64,000 nt of DNA, from assembly GCA_018806915.1 (NCBI GenBank), contig JAGKQI010000043.1, forward strand, positions 310,001 to 374,000, read 5' to 3'. Of the stretch, positions 42,105-55,476 are shown one piece after another. Numbering within the stretch: position 1 is the first letter of the stretch; every line of letters begins with the position of its first letter. The stretch is from Phytophthora colocasiae. Taxonomy: Eukaryota > Oomycota > Peronosporomycetes > Peronosporales > Peronosporaceae. The notes beneath the pieces are model-generated. The model was not told the origin of the DNA. It ran no database searches and saw only the letters and a list, made by a program, of their open reading frames with translations. Both the position numbers and the translations under genes were made by a program.

Positions 42105-42800
42105 CTCCGTAGCCGTCATCTGCAGGGCATACATTCCAAGCCGGATCATCAGCCACTGACGTGGTGTGGACAGCGTAGACGCTGTACTCCTCCTCCGTGA
42201 CCGGATCGACCCACGAGTGATCTCGCAGGCGGATATAAGGGATCATGTCTGGATCTCCTCCTACGGACCACATGGAGCCCATGTAGCTTGTCGCTGCCGA
42301 ATCTACGAACGTATCCGCGACGCACCTGGAGACGTTAACCATTTGATCTCCCGAGCAAATGAGCGTGTAGTACGCCAAGTCTTCGTTCGGTTGCGTGCAA
42401 TTCTTGAACGTACATCCTTCTGCACTGACCTGGGCTTTGGGAACTGCAATGTCCGCCATCGTGTAGCTGTCTTTTGTCCAGATCTGAACGGGATCGTTTG
42501 ACGGTGACATTGCAAAACCTGTATCCCAGAGCACGGCACGTTGCACGAGGCCTGGTAAATCGTTGAACGTGACGTCGATGGCGCTGAGGCGGGTGCTCAC
42601 TGCAGTTGGGATTGAGTTGATGGAGATTTTGGCGTCCGTGTCGCCTGCTTTGTGGCGGATGTAGAGTTGTCGGGCGATATCGGAGTTAGTGCCATCGAAA
42701 ACGAAAGATGAATTGGACTCCAGACTCCTCAGACGTATCGTGTACGCCTGTGCCATGCTCAATCCGCTGCTACGACTGCGAGCCCAGCGCCGCGTAGCAT

Positions 42801-43136
42801 TTCCACGGAAAGTGTCGGAATGAGCTGCTAAGTTATCGTAGCGGCTGGTGTCCTCGTTGTAGGATTTGCTTCGAGTCAGAGCATGACGTCCGGACTTGAC
42901 TAAAACGGGTCAAAGCAGCAAAAGCAGCGCCAGATGATCGGGTGAGACTGCAATGTAAACTTGGCCAACCGATCGGCGATTGATTGAGCCCGATGCTTTT
43001 TCAGCACCTTGGAAGCACAGATGTACGGGTAAAACAACTGTACAAGTGGCTGTTGGTATACGCCACTTGCTCGTTCCAGCCGTAAGCAAGCAAGTTACTG
43101 CACCGAGAAACCAACCGCGGTGTAGATATAAGACAT
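42801..43136. other. Spacer between K1 and K2
   Basis: This should hold the promoter of K1 and the 3' end of K2. I see no ORF of note and no repeat. Confidence 0.5.
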
Positions 43137-45002
43137 TTACTCTACTTGCTTATCTCCTTCCAGGTCAAGAACTAATTGTCGTGCAGTGGGTCGACTCGAA
43201 GGATCAAAGGCCAAACAAGCCGAGCCGATGCGTTTTATCCGAGGTGGACAGTCTTCCGAGAAACTTGGCTTCAACTCACCAGACACGACACTTTGCAGGA
43301 TTTGAACGGGGGTCAACTTGTTCTCTCCAGCGTTCAACGCATCGTAATACGGGATCCTCCCAGTGTCCAACTCAGTCAACACGACGCCAAAGGAATAAAT
43401 ATCTGCGTGCTCTGTATACCTCTTGCCTTCCAGAACTTCCGGAGCTGTCCAGTACGGAGTCCCGACCCCCGCAGTCATGGTGAGATCAACAGTTCCTCGA
43501 CTTACGCCAAAGTCAATGAGCTTCGGTTCCAGTCTCCTGGTCAACAGGATGTTGGTCGACTTAAGATCACGATGGATCAAAGGTGACGCGTGTCCATGGA
43601 GATAATCTAAGGCTTGAGCGATTCCAACGGCCATGTGGATTTTGTCCCTTGCCCAAGACAGCAGATCCGAGTTCTTGAGTAGATATTCCTGCAGACTTCC
43701 GTTTGGAACGTACTCCAACACCATCACTAAGTTGTTGAGACTATTCCACGCCACTCCAATAAAGTTAACGATGTGTGAGTGACTGAGACTGGCAGTCAAC
43801 TCGATCTCTTCAGCGAACGTCTGGACCTTGTCGACCATTTGACTCTTGCTTTTCAGCAGTCTCTTTACCGCTACCTTCCGTCCATTGAATGTACAAGCCC
43901 AGACTTCCCCTGAAGCTCCTTTGGACAACGCAGTCTCGAATTGTAGAGTCTCGTACGGGATTCGTTTCCCCTGCAAGTAGTGACTATCCAATAGAATCTG
44001 CAATGTTGTGTTGGAACCAGCACTCTCGAACGTTCCCGAACCAGGTGACTCTAGTGTAGCAAAGTGACTTGCTACAACTTCCTGCTGCTCTTCCCAATAC
44101 GGAGTCCCGCTTCCAAGAACCCATGTAGCAGGTGATTTACTAGGTGTTGCAGTTTTCTTCCTCCTCCGACACCAAAAGAATCCCAAGAGAGCCACCACCA
44201 CTACCACACTCAACACGATCGGGATCAACAGTAACAGGTCAAAACTTGAAGTTTCCGTTGCGAATTCCTCCTGCAGCCATGTCGTGACCCACACACTGCC
44301 ATTGGGCGTATTCAACGCTGCCATCTCTTCGTCCGTGAAGTTATCTCGTCGATAACAAGGCACTGCTAATGCAGCGTATCCATCATTAGCTGGACATTGA
44401 CCCCATGTTGCATCTTGAGAAGCAGAAGCTGTATGAACAGAATAAACACTATACGATGCCGTAGAGACTGGATCCGTCCACGAATGCTCTCGGAGACGAA
44501 TCTGCGGCGCCATATCCGGATGCCCCCCTTGCGCCCACATGACACCAAGGAAATCGGTAGCTCCTGAATCTTCAAATGTATCGACAACGCACCGAGATAC
44601 ACTGAGCATCTGGTCACCAGAGCACACGGACGTGTAGTACGCAGTCTCATTATCCGGTTGTGAACAGTTCGTGAAGGTACAACCAGCGTCGCTCACATCG
44701 TCTTTGGGGACGGCGATATCCGCCATGGTATAGTCATCCATTGTCCACATTTGCACAGCCTCATTGGCTGGGGAGAGACCAAAGCCCGAGTCCCAAAGCA
44801 CCGCACGCTGAACGAGACCAGGCAGATCGTTGAAGGACACAAGCTGGTCGAGTCGGCTGGTAATTGCTGTCGGAACGTGGCTAAGTGCGACTTGATCAGC
44901 GGAATCCCCTGCCTTATGCCGCAAGTAGAGCTGTCGAGCGATGTCCGAGTTGGTGCCGTCGAATTCGAACGAGGAGCTCTGACTGGGTAGTGTTGCGCTC
45001 AT
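43137..45002 (-). CDS. TKL receptor-like kinase K2, apparently intact
   Basis: The ATG at 45002 gives 621 aa (MSATLPSQSSSFEFDGTNSD). No signal peptide is visible at this start, so an upstream exon may be missing from the model. The ectodomain (about 10-255) has FDGTNSDIARQLYLRHKAGD, LPGLVQRAVLWDSGFGLSP, NCSQPDNETAYYTSVCSG, SRCVVDTFEDSGATDF and IRLREHSWTDP. The helix LLLIPIVLSVVVVVALLGFF (about 270-292) is followed by basic residues (RRRKK). The kinase domain (about 345-615) keeps all key residues: GASGEVWAC, VAVKRLL, IHRDLKSTN, DFGVSR, YWTAPEVLEG and DIYSFGVVLTELDTG. The arrangement suggests a cell-surface sensor that signals through Ser/Thr or dual-specificity phosphorylation. The ligand is unknown. 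Confidence 0.85.
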   Translation of the reverse strand: MSATLPSQSSSFEFDGTNSDIARQLYLRHKAGDSADQVALSHVPTAITSRLDQLVSFNDLPGLVQRAVLWDSGFGLSPANEAVQMWTMDDYTMADIAVPKDDVSDAGCTFTNCSQPDNETAYYTSVCSGDQMLSVSRCVVDTFEDSGATDFLGVMWAQGGHPDMAPQIRLREHSWTDPVSTASYSVYSVHTASASQDATWGQCPANDGYAALAVPCYRRDNFTDEEMAALNTPNGSVWVTTWLQEEFATETSSFDLLLLIPIVLSVVVVVALLGFFWCRRRKKTATPSKSPATWVLGSGTPYWEEQQEVVASHFATLESPGSGTFESAGSNTTLQILLDSHYLQGKRIPYETLQFETALSKGASGEVWACTFNGRKVAVKRLLKSKSQMVDKVQTFAEEIELTASLSHSHIVNFIGVAWNSLNNLVMVLEYVPNGSLQEYLLKNSDLLSWARDKIHMAVGIAQALDYLHGHASPLIHRDLKSTNILLTRRLEPKLIDFGVSRGTVDLTMTAGVGTPYWTAPEVLEGKRYTEHADIYSFGVVLTELDTGRIPYYDALNAGENKLTPVQILQSVVSGELKPSFSEDCPPRIKRIGSACLAFDPSSRPTARQLVLDLEGDKQVE

Positions 45003-45280
45003 GACCACGGACCTCTGTGCAAATCCCGGAATGATGTGGTAGCGGTGCCACGACCAGGACGCAAAAGTTTGGGGCGTGGACTCAAGACCAACGACGTTTC
45101 CTACCCTCGAACGTGCTTCATTGTGGCCCTGACGCTATGAACCTGCTGGTTCTCGCGAAGGTAGCGAGATGGCAACGATGTACGGGCAACGTTTGATACC
45201 GTCGTACCAGACGAAAGGTGTGGGATATCAATGGATGGACGAACAAGCTGCAACGGGGCCATTTAGTGTGTGCATAACAC
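45003..45280. other. Spacer between K2 and K3
   Basis: 278 bases upstream of K2 and downstream of K3. It may contain an unrecognised leader exon of K2; no clear candidate seen. Confidence 0.4.
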
Positions 45281-47898
45281 TTAGAACGAATAGACTACTT
45301 CGGTCGTGTTGCCCTCTAGTTCCTGCACCAATTGACGTGCAGTTGGTCGGTAGGAAGGATCAAAGGACAGACACGCTAATCCTACTCGCTGTATCCTCGG
45401 TGGACAGTCTGGGGTGAAATTTGGTCGCAATGATCCAGTCATTACATCTTGGAGGATCTGGAATGGCTTCGCTTTGCTGCCACCTTCCGTCACAGCCAGG
45501 GTTCTGAGTGTGGGTTTTTCGCTTTGGAATAAACCGTTTATACCGCCCACCCACCCCGAGCAGCTGTGGGGCAGGCATTTTAGGGATTTTTAAAAAATCC
45601 ACCCACCCGCAATCCTCGAAACCACCCGGCCACCATATCCGTGGGTGACAAACTTCCGGTCACTCTTTTTTAACTTGAGTTAACTATTGAATGGGTTGAG
45701 ACCTACACGTAAGGGGTCACTTTACAACTACTTGGTTTTTGTTTGCAGGTTGGTAGGCCCTGGTGTGGCCATGCTGGAAGGCCTCTGCGATGGTGTGACC
45801 ACTTCGTCGTCACCACAGACATGCACTACTAAAAACAGGAATAAGATGCATTCAGTGTTCATTATCGATTTTCCTTGTTTCTGCAAAGGGGGCGACGGGC
45901 AAAAGTATTGTGAACGTTCGCACGCAAACCCCGCAGTACGTCGGTACATAAGGGCCTCCTGGCGGTCCACTGGTCAACGCACCACAAAGCAACGCACTTG
46001 GCAGGCGTTCGAGTATATCCAGGGACTTACTTTCCAGGTATATAAGAAATTAGCATTCGAAAAATCCCTTTCAAATTCGAACTTAATCGAGTCAGATCGC
46101 ACCTAACAGGCCAAATTCCATATGTTTTATTTATCCAAAAAAACCACCCACCCACAGACAACAACAAACCCCCCAGGCATCCTTGACTTTTGGGGTTTTC
46201 CGGAACCCTGGTCACAGCGTCATAGTACGGGATATTCCCCGTGTCAAGTTCGGATAACACCACTCCAAACGAGTATATATCCGCTTGTTCTGTGTATTTC
46301 TTGCCCTCGAGGATCTCCGGAGCTGTCCAATAGGGTGTACCAACTCCTGCTGTCATCGTGACGTCTCCTCTTCCTCGACTTAAACCAAAATCGATCAACT
46401 TGGGCTCGAGTCTATCCGTGAGTAAAATGTTGTTGGATTTGAGATCTCGATGGATAATTGGAGTCAATCGTCCGTGCAAGTACTCGAGTGCTTGTGCAAT
46501 AGCAACGGCCATTTGGATTTTATCCCTCGCCCACGACAACAAGTCGTGGTTCTGCTGGAGATAATTCTGCAAGTTTCCTCGAGGGAAAAATTCCATCACC
46601 ATCGCCAGATTATTGAGACTATTCCACGCGACACCGATAAACTCGACGATATTCGGGTGCACTAAACTGGCAGTAAGTTCGATCTCTTCAGCAAAAGTCT
46701 GCACGTTCTCCGCCTTTTGATTATCCTGCAGCAAACGCTTCACTGCGACATCATATCCTCCGAAACTACACAACCAAATGCCCCCAGAAGCTCCTTTTGA
46801 CAAGGATTTCTTGAAAATTAGACTTTCGCACGGAAGACGTCGACCTTGGAGATACTGACTTTCCATTAGGATCTGCAGGGTGCCGTTAGACCCTGGACTC
46901 TCCGAGATAGAGGACTGATGCGTCATAAACGTCGAGTTTGTGGGCCATTTCCTCAGCTCAGTTGTTCCCCCCAAGTAAACTGGTGATTCCACTTCGAAGT
47001 CGGCTGTGTCCAGTGCTGGTTTCTCGGTTCGTTTAGATCTCCGATAACAAACCCATCCCAATCCAAGTAGAAGGAGAACCGCAATAAAAGCTCCTAAAGA
47101 GATCAAAACCAATGTGAGTGTGCTGATACCCGAACGAACAGTGAATTCCTCCTCTAACCAAGTGGTAACCCACTCGGATCCTTGTGGAGTTGTCATCTTT
47201 GCAGCCATTTTCTCCGTGATATTATCTCTCCTAAAGCAAGGGACAGCTAACGAAGCGTATCCATTATTAGGAGGGCATTGATTCCATGTCGCATCCATCG
47301 AATCGGGGACAGTATGAACTGCGTAGAGACTGAAGGAGTCGTTCGATACTGGGTCTGTCCAGCTGTGTTCTCGAAGACGAATGAGTGGAGTCATGGATGG
47401 ATTTCCTCCTCTCGACCACATTGCACCTAGGAACTCCCTTGCTGCGTCATCTTTAAACGTATCAACGACACAGCGAGAGACACTGAGCCTCTGTGTGCCG
47501 GAGCATATTCGCGTGTAGAAAGCAGTGACGTTGTTCGGTTGGGGGCAGTTCTTAAAGTCACAACCAGCTCCACTAACTTCAGCTTTTGGAACGGCGATAT
47601 TGTCCATAGTCAAGTTGTTTATCGTCCAGATCTGAACGGGGTCGTTTCCAGGAGAAGTAGCGAAACCAGAGTCCCAAAGTACCGCACGTTGGACCAGTCC
47701 TGGTAAATCGTCGAAAGAGATCTGCAATGGTTCAAGGCGGTTCTTCACAGCAGTGGGGATCGACGTGAGTTGAATTTTATCCCCCACACCTCCATCTTGA
47801 TAACGATTGTAAAGTTGTCGAGAAATATCCGAATTCGTGCCATCAAAAACAAACGATCCGTCTGAAGATGAAGAGGATCCGAGACGTCGAGAGGGCAT
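45281..47898 (-). pseudogene. TKL receptor-like kinase K3, split by a small hAT element
   Basis: From 47898 the frame covers the ectodomain (FDGTNSDISRQLYNRYQDGG, PGLVQRAVLWDSGFATSPGN, SRCVVDTFKDDAAREF), a membrane helix (LTLVLISLGAFIAVLLLLGL), and the kinase up to GNIPYYDAVT at 46219. There it enters the element. The remaining kinase C-lobe (EGGSKAKPFQILQDVMTG, CPPRIQRVGLACLSFDPS, RPTARQLVQELEG) follows after the second GTCACAGC, in frame, ending at 45281. In the glycine loop KGASGGIWLC replaces the usual GEVW, so Glu is changed. A Merlin-like element sits 16 bp upstream of the ATG, at a place that looks like an intron acceptor (GATCTGCAG), so a leader exon may be cut off as well. Confidence 0.88.
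45497..46210. mobile_element. Non-autonomous hAT element (714 bp) in K3, with 8-bp target duplication
   Basis: GTCACAGC flanks both sides (45489-45496 and 46211-46218). The ends are CAGGGTTCTGAG and, inverted, CAGGGTTCCGGA. Subterminal CCACCC/GGGTGG runs lie near both ends (45548-45610 and 46141-46160 region). The short open frames inside show no transposase motif. Confidence 0.88.
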
Positions 47899-47914
47899 TT
47901 CGACCTGCAGATCA

Positions 47915-48937
47915 GGCTCTCCTCAAGGAGAGCTCCGGTTTTTGCTATTGTCAACTTTCATTGTGAAATTTGACAGACAAAGCGTTTCGTACTCTCGACC
48001 AGCATATGATGTACATTAGTTTGTTCGGTAAAATCACAATTATCGCTCCGGTTTTAAGCCTCAGGAACTAAAAAGTGATTGTTATTACACTTGCTGTTTG
48101 TATGCTTTAAAAGTATAGTTCCGGTTTCATTTCTCTCACACCAACCACTGCCAACCACCCACCTCCCCTCCTCGAGTCATTTTACGATTTCCAGTGACCA
48201 GTCCCCAAGCTATCAGCGCGCCTCCCTCCAGCCCCATGTCCAGCCACCTGAGCCATCACTATGCCCCCTCCCTACTGAACAATACGATCTCAATGCCGTC
48301 GTTGCATTGACAGCGGATGAGATGGGGGCTGTGGTGGTGGCAAGCAGCAGGCGTCCTGGAGCGGGAGATGTACTACCAGGATGCAGGCAGCTCATGCAGC
48401 GTCAAAACGTCGGCTAAGAAGCCGACGTGGAGATGTAGCAAGAGTAAAAAGCATGAAAACGGTAAAGAAGTTGTATTAGTATGCTAACAAACACTTAGCT
48501 CCGATATGTTCGCGACCTACGTGACTGAAAGGAAAACAAAACAGGCACCAGGCCTACGTAACCAGCAAAACAACCCCAAGCTAGCAGACATGAGTTACAA
48601 CCACAAATATGTCAACCACACCGAAAACTACGTCAACCCAGAAGATGGTACGCACACAAACACTATAGAAGGCCTGTGGGAAATTCATATCAAGCGCCAT
48701 ATCAAGAACATGCGCGGTATGAAAAAATCCGAGTTGAACGGATACATCGACGAGTACATATGGAGATGCTGGTATTTCCCTAAGAAGGCGTCGACAGCTC
48801 AGATCATGAGTGGGTTAATGCAGTTAATTAAAAAAACACGGTTCATAATTTGTCTCTAATATAAACTTCATTTGTCTGTCAAATTTCACAATGAAAGTTG
48901 ACAATAGCAAAAACCGGAGCTCTCCTTGAGGAGAGCC
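47915..48937 (+). mobile_element. Merlin (IS1595/ISXO2-like) element with 67-bp perfect terminal inverted repeats
   Basis: The ends 47915-47981 (GGCTCTCCTCAAGGAGAGCT...) and 48871-48937 are exact inverted copies. GCAGATCA stands on both sides (47907-47914 and 48938-48945), an 8-bp target duplication. The element encodes the C-terminal part of an ISXO2-type transposase. It lies immediately upstream of the K3 coding start. Confidence 0.92.
48506..48859 (+). pseudogene. C-terminal fragment of a Merlin/ISXO2-like DDE transposase
   Basis: 117 codons contain VNHTENYVNPEDGTHTNTIE then GLWEIHIKRHIKNMRGMKKS and LNGYIDEYIWRCWYF. The phrase HTNTIEGLW holds the last catalytic Glu of the IS1595/Merlin DDE core. 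The earlier catalytic residues are absent, so the enzyme is incomplete. Confidence 0.85.
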
Positions 48938-49101
48938 GCAGATCAAGTTGGAAAATGTAAAGCGCAGAAATACTCAGAAAGGAGATCGAATAGGTTCGAG
49001 TTCCAGCAACGGATCCCTAAGAATGGACGGCCTAAGAAAGTTCAGACTTGTGAGATGTCGTTCTGAACGTGGTAGCGATCAATTGAGCGAAGTCGCCTGT
49101 C

Positions 49102-50955
49102 CTAATCGAGCGACGGGTTCAATTTGAAGACCGTTGTGATCAAATTAGCGAGAGCTCGTGCTACTTCTCCAGCCGTAGGACGTCTGAAAGGGTCTTGCGA
49201 GAAACAATCTGCTGCTAGTAAAAGGATATCTGGTGGACATCCTGACGAAAAACTCGGACGTCGCTCCCCCGCCATCACTTCTTGTAAAATCTGGAAGTGT
49301 CTCGCTTTGTCTCCTCCTTCCGTCACTGCATCGGTGTATGGAGTTTTACACGTATCCAATTCGGACAACAGAACCCCAAACGAGTAAATATCCGCTTGTT
49401 CTGTGTATCGTTCGCCTTCCAGGACCTCAGGAGCAGTCCAAAACGGAGTGCCAACTCCCGCTGTCATGGTGAAATTTTGAACAGCACGACTCACTCCGAA
49501 GTCGATCAATTTTGGTTCGAGCAAGTTCGAAACTAAAACGTTTTTTGCCTTGAGGTCACGATGGATCAAAGGTGGAGTGAGAGCGTGTAGATAAACCAGC
49601 GCCTTCGCTACTCCAAGTGCGAGGTAACTTTTTTCTCTAGTCCAGATTTGAGTTTCGTTCTTGTGTAAATAGTCCTGAAGACTTCCGTTGGGTAGAAACT
49701 CAATCACCAAGAGCAAATTGCTCAAACTATTCCATGCCACGCCAATAAATTCCACAACATTCGGGTGAACAAGGCTCGCACTCAACTCAATTTCTTCCGC
49801 AAAGGCTTGTACCTTGTCAGAATTCAGGTCTTTGCCCTGTAGGAGTCTTTTCGCTGCCACTTTCCATCCATTGTAGTCGCAAACCCAAACTTCTCCTGAT
49901 GCTCCTCTTGAAATGAGTCGTTCAAAAATTAATTCTTCATACGGAATGCGTTTCTCCTTTAATTGTTCACTTCCGAGCAGAATCTGGAGTGTTCTGTTGG
50001 CATTTGGACTGTAGTAAGTCGGAACCGTACTTGATGAGCCTGTGGCGCCTTCAGCAAGTGAAAGTTGAGGTCTTTTAGCTCTCCATAGCCAGCAAAACCA
50101 GAATATGAAAACCAACCCCAGAAAGATCGGAACTAACAGCATTTCGTCAACTTCAGATCTCTCCTGGGCGAATTCTTCTTCCAGCCACGTCATAACCCAT
50201 GCACTTCCACCAGTTTTCGTCATATTCACAATCATCTCTTCGATGACAAGGAATGGTTAAAGAAGCGTAGGAATTCTCAATTGGACACTGATTCCACGCC
50301 GGATCCTTCTCGTTAGATACTGTATGCACCACATACACTGAGAACGTAATGTTCCCACCGAACTCTGCAATGTCTTGCGTCCATGTATGATCTCGCATTC
50401 GAATGAGAGGAGCCATATTAGGATCTCCACCTACAGACCACATCATTCCTAAGTACGTCCCAGCTCCCGAGTCCTCAAAGACTTGAGCCACACAACGAGA
50501 TACATTGAGCATTTGCCAACCTGTACAGTACTGAGTGTAGTGGGCTGTGACTCCGTTTGGTTGGGAACAGTTGAGGTACGTGCAATCCACGTTGGTTACC
50601 TGGTACTTAGGCATGCCATTGTGTAGTTGTTCCTAGTCCAGATTTGAACTGGGTCGTTTGTAGGAGAAATGGCAAACCCAGAGTCCCAGAGCACAGCACG
50701 CTGAACCAGACCAGGGAGACTGTAAAATTGAATGTTAAAAGGGCTGAGACGGTCAGATACAAGAGTTGGAATGGACGTGAGCTGAACTGGAGCATCGACA
50801 TCTCCAGCCTGGTGTCGAATGTAAAGCTGTCGAGCGATATCGGAATTGGTACCGTCGAATACAAAAGAATTATTGGAAGAGATCAGACCTCGTAGGTTCT
50901 GACGCATTGGGAGTGGAAGGTGACTCTTGTGTGGTGAAAAGAGAAATGGATTCAT
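49102..50955 (-). pseudogene. TKL receptor-like kinase K4 with two small deletions
   Basis: The start at 50955 (MNPFLFSPHKSHLPLP) leads into an ectodomain with FDGTNSDIARQLYIRHQAGD. Near 50612 the frame breaks after NNYTMA, where siblings have DIAVPK, so a handful of bases is missing. The next block (PKYQVTNVDCTYLNCSQPNG to SLTIPCHRRDD) breaks near 50230, again by loss of bases within the EFTDEEM region. The third block has the helix MLLVPIFLGLVFIFWFCWLW and a complete-looking kinase (GASGEVWVCDYN, VAAKRLL, IHRDLKAKN, DFGVSR, FWTAPEVLEG), ending at 49102. The juxtamembrane segment is shorter than in its sisters. Two independent deletions make it a pseudogene. Confidence 0.85.
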
Positions 50956-51095
50956 GACGGTGGAGCTGTCAACTAGATACTTTCGTTTGGGTACTAAAGT
51001 ATCATCCGACGGCCGGTCAGTCAATTATGTTTGATCTTATACTTCAACCTAACTAATACGTTTGAGGAAATACTACTACTTACAACTACTACTAC

Positions 51096-53078
51096 TTACA
51101 ATGTTTCGCTAAATCTCCCTTCGAGCCATTGTATTAATTCGTGAGCTGTTGGACGTTCGTCCGGATCAAGAGCCAAACATGCTGCACCAATTCTCTGAAT
51201 TCGTAGTGGACAGTCCTTAGTAAAGCTTGGGCATAAAGTACCTGACATCACCTCTTGTAGAATTTGGAACGGCCTCAACTTGGTTCCATCATCATCAACT
51301 GCGTCAAAGTACGGGATTCGACACGTATCCAGCTCTGAAAGGACCACTCCAAAGGAATAAATGTCCGCCTTCTCCGTATACCGATCGCCCTCTAAAATCT
51401 CCGGTGCTGTCCAGTACGGAGTCCCAACTCCAGCGGTCATTGTGAGATCAACTTTTCCTCTACTCACTCCAAAATCGATGAGCTTCGGATCCAGATTTTC
51501 CGTAAGTAAAACATTGTTGGACTTGAGATCTCGATGGATGATCGCTGGTGTTTGCAAATGGAGATACTCAAGAGCCTCAGCTACTGCCAGTGCCATGTGG
51601 ATTTTATCTCTCGCCCATGAGAGAAGATCCGAATTGTTGTGTAAATAGTCCTTCAAATTCCCCCTAGGGACGTACTCCAGCACCATCGCCAAGTTACTGA
51701 GACTATTCCACGCCACTCCGATGAACTTGACAATGTGAGGGTGGATTAAACTGGCTGTGAGTTCAATTTCTTCCGCGAACGCTTGAACATCTTCCGCCTT
51801 TTGATCTTTCGTGTGCAGCAGCTTCTTCACTGCAACTTGTTGACCTCCGTATTGACAAATCCACACTTCTCCTGATGCTCCCTTGGATAATTCCGACTGG
51901 AAAATGAGACCGTCGTAAGGGATTCGATTCCCGTGAAGGTGTTGACTATGTAGTAGAATCTTAAATGTTTGGTTAGATCCAGCACTTTCATAGTCGTCCG
52001 GATGGCTGGAGACGGAAGGGCCGTAACAACTGGATGGGTTGGATGGGTGACTCGTCATCACTGTCGGTCGGAGAGCTTGGTCATGTGCTACCGCGTAATG
52101 AGGAGACACGACGTCAAAGTCCAGAGACGAAAACCTCTCACTTTTCATCATCTTCGTTCGGTTCCAACAGAACCAGCAGATTCCAAGTGCAGCAAGGACA
52201 ACGAGAACGATCGGAATGAGTAGAAGTTCATCGAAACCAGAGCTCTTCTGAGCGAATTCCTCCTTCAACCACGTCGTGACCCAGGCGCTTCCCGTTGGTT
52301 TCTTCATAGCTGCAATCTCCGAATCTGTAAACTCGTTTCTCCTATGACAAGGGACAATTAATGAAAAATAGCCATCTGACGGACATTGGTTCCACGTCGG
52401 ATCGTCCGCACTGGAAGCTGTATGAACCGCATAGACACTGTAGGAAATTCCAGTCGTTGGTTCTGTCCACGAGTGATCTCTAAGACGAATCTGAGGAGTC
52501 ATCGTTGAGTCCCCACCCGTAGACCACATGACGCCAAGGAAATCGGTAGCTCCCGAGTCTTCAAATGTATCAACCACACATCTTGATACATTGAGGATCT
52601 GCGTTCCTGAGCAGTATTGACTGGAAAAAGCTGGGCTGTCGTTCGGCTGGGTACATTCAAGCAGAGTGCAATTTACTCCAGTGATGTCATCTTTCGGCAC
52701 CGCGATATCGTCCATAGTGTAGTCATTCAGGGGCCAAATTTGAACGGGGTCTCCATTTGGAGAGAGTCCGAAGCCTGAATCCCACAAAACCGCACGCTGA
52801 ACCAGTTCTGGTAAGTCCTCGAAAGTTATCCGGAGGGAGTGAAGGCGGTTGTTCACCTCTTTTGGGACCGAGTTGATAGTAACTCCGACATTTGAGTCAC
52901 CTGCTTTGTGGCGGATGTAGAGTTGTCGAGCGATGTCCGAGTTGGTTCCATCGAAAGAGTCTGCAGGTAGAGAAGCTGATAGTGCAGGATCTTCCTCTTT
53001 GAGACTTCGGAATGTGATAGTATGGTCTTGAGCCATGGTGGAGGTCGCTAGAAGCGCTAGAAGCGCTGACACTCGCAT
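51096..53078 (-). CDS. TKL receptor-like kinase K5, intact, with clear signal peptide
   Basis: The ATG at 53078 gives 660 aa and begins with a good signal peptide (MRVSALLALLATSTMA, cleavage before QDHTITF). It is the best model for the family. The ectodomain (about 40-285) has FDGTNSDIARQLYIRHKAGD, LPELVQRAVLWDSGFGLSP, CTLLECTQPND, SRCVVDTFEDSGATDFLG, IRLRDHSWTEP and VPCHRRNEFTDSEIAAM. One membrane helix (LLLIPIVLVVLAALGICWFC) lies near 295-317. The kinase domain (about 390-655) keeps [58 protein letters not shown] and a final RPTAHELIQWLEG. The membrane-proximal region is Ser/His-rich. The predicted role is a plasma-membrane sensor kinase; the ligand is unknown. Confidence 0.9.
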   Translation of the reverse strand: MRVSALLALLATSTMAQDHTITFRSLKEEDPALSASLPADSFDGTNSDIARQLYIRHKAGDSNVGVTINSVPKEVNNRLHSLRITFEDLPELVQRAVLWDSGFGLSPNGDPVQIWPLNDYTMDDIAVPKDDITGVNCTLLECTQPNDSPAFSSQYCSGTQILNVSRCVVDTFEDSGATDFLGVMWSTGGDSTMTPQIRLRDHSWTEPTTGISYSVYAVHTASSADDPTWNQCPSDGYFSLIVPCHRRNEFTDSEIAAMKKPTGSAWVTTWLKEEFAQKSSGFDELLLIPIVLVVLAALGICWFCWNRTKMMKSERFSSLDFDVVSPHYAVAHDQALRPTVMTSHPSNPSSCYGPSVSSHPDDYESAGSNQTFKILLHSQHLHGNRIPYDGLIFQSELSKGASGEVWICQYGGQQVAVKKLLHTKDQKAEDVQAFAEEIELTASLIHPHIVKFIGVAWNSLSNLAMVLEYVPRGNLKDYLHNNSDLLSWARDKIHMALAVAEALEYLHLQTPAIIHRDLKSNNVLLTENLDPKLIDFGVSRGKVDLTMTAGVGTPYWTAPEILEGDRYTEKADIYSFGVVLSELDTCRIPYFDAVDDDGTKLRPFQILQEVMSGTLCPSFTKDCPLRIQRIGAACLALDPDERPTAHELIQWLEGRFSETL

Positions 53079-53313
53079 GACTACAGTTCCAGTCTGCAGT
53101 TCCACGAATGGAGAACATGCGGGCAGGCGGAATATTGCAGTCGGTATACAACATGAATGGCGACACTAGCCACTAGGGGAATTGGCACAAATGGAGAACC
53201 ATCAGATGGAGTTTAATGTGGCGTGGAATGCATAACCTACCACGAAAACCAAAGCAAATGGTAGAACATCTTATGAAAAAGTTACAGATAGAAAACATTT
53301 TTTATTTTAGTCG

Positions 53314-55476
<2,163 letters not shown>

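Larger units (their letters stand above)
39234..42756 (-). pseudogene. TKL receptor-like kinase K1, split by a transposon
   Basis: The ectodomain half (42756-42105) has FDGTNSDIARQLY, PGLVQRAVLWDTGF, NDPVQIW, the cysteine pairs C-FKNC-QP and SRCVADTF, and IRLRDHSWVDP. It stops at CPADDGYG, where the element starts. The other half (40554-39234) resumes with ALTVPCHRRDEFTDEEMA, a membrane helix (MMLLIPIFLGVIILALGYGW) and an intact-looking TKL kinase (GSSGEVWVCEHN, VAVKRLL, HRDLKSNN, DFGVTR, WTAPEILEG). The two halves share one frame across the duplicated 8-mer. A second lesion may lie at the N-terminus: MLRGAGLAVVAA, a leader-like start at 42800, is out of frame with MAQAYTIRLRSLE at 42756. Confidence 0.88.

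Noticed and set aside
48985..49005. GGTTCGAGTTCC resembling a tRNA T-arm
   Set aside because: The flanking bases do not form a T-stem, and no anticodon arm or acceptor stem can be drawn around it.
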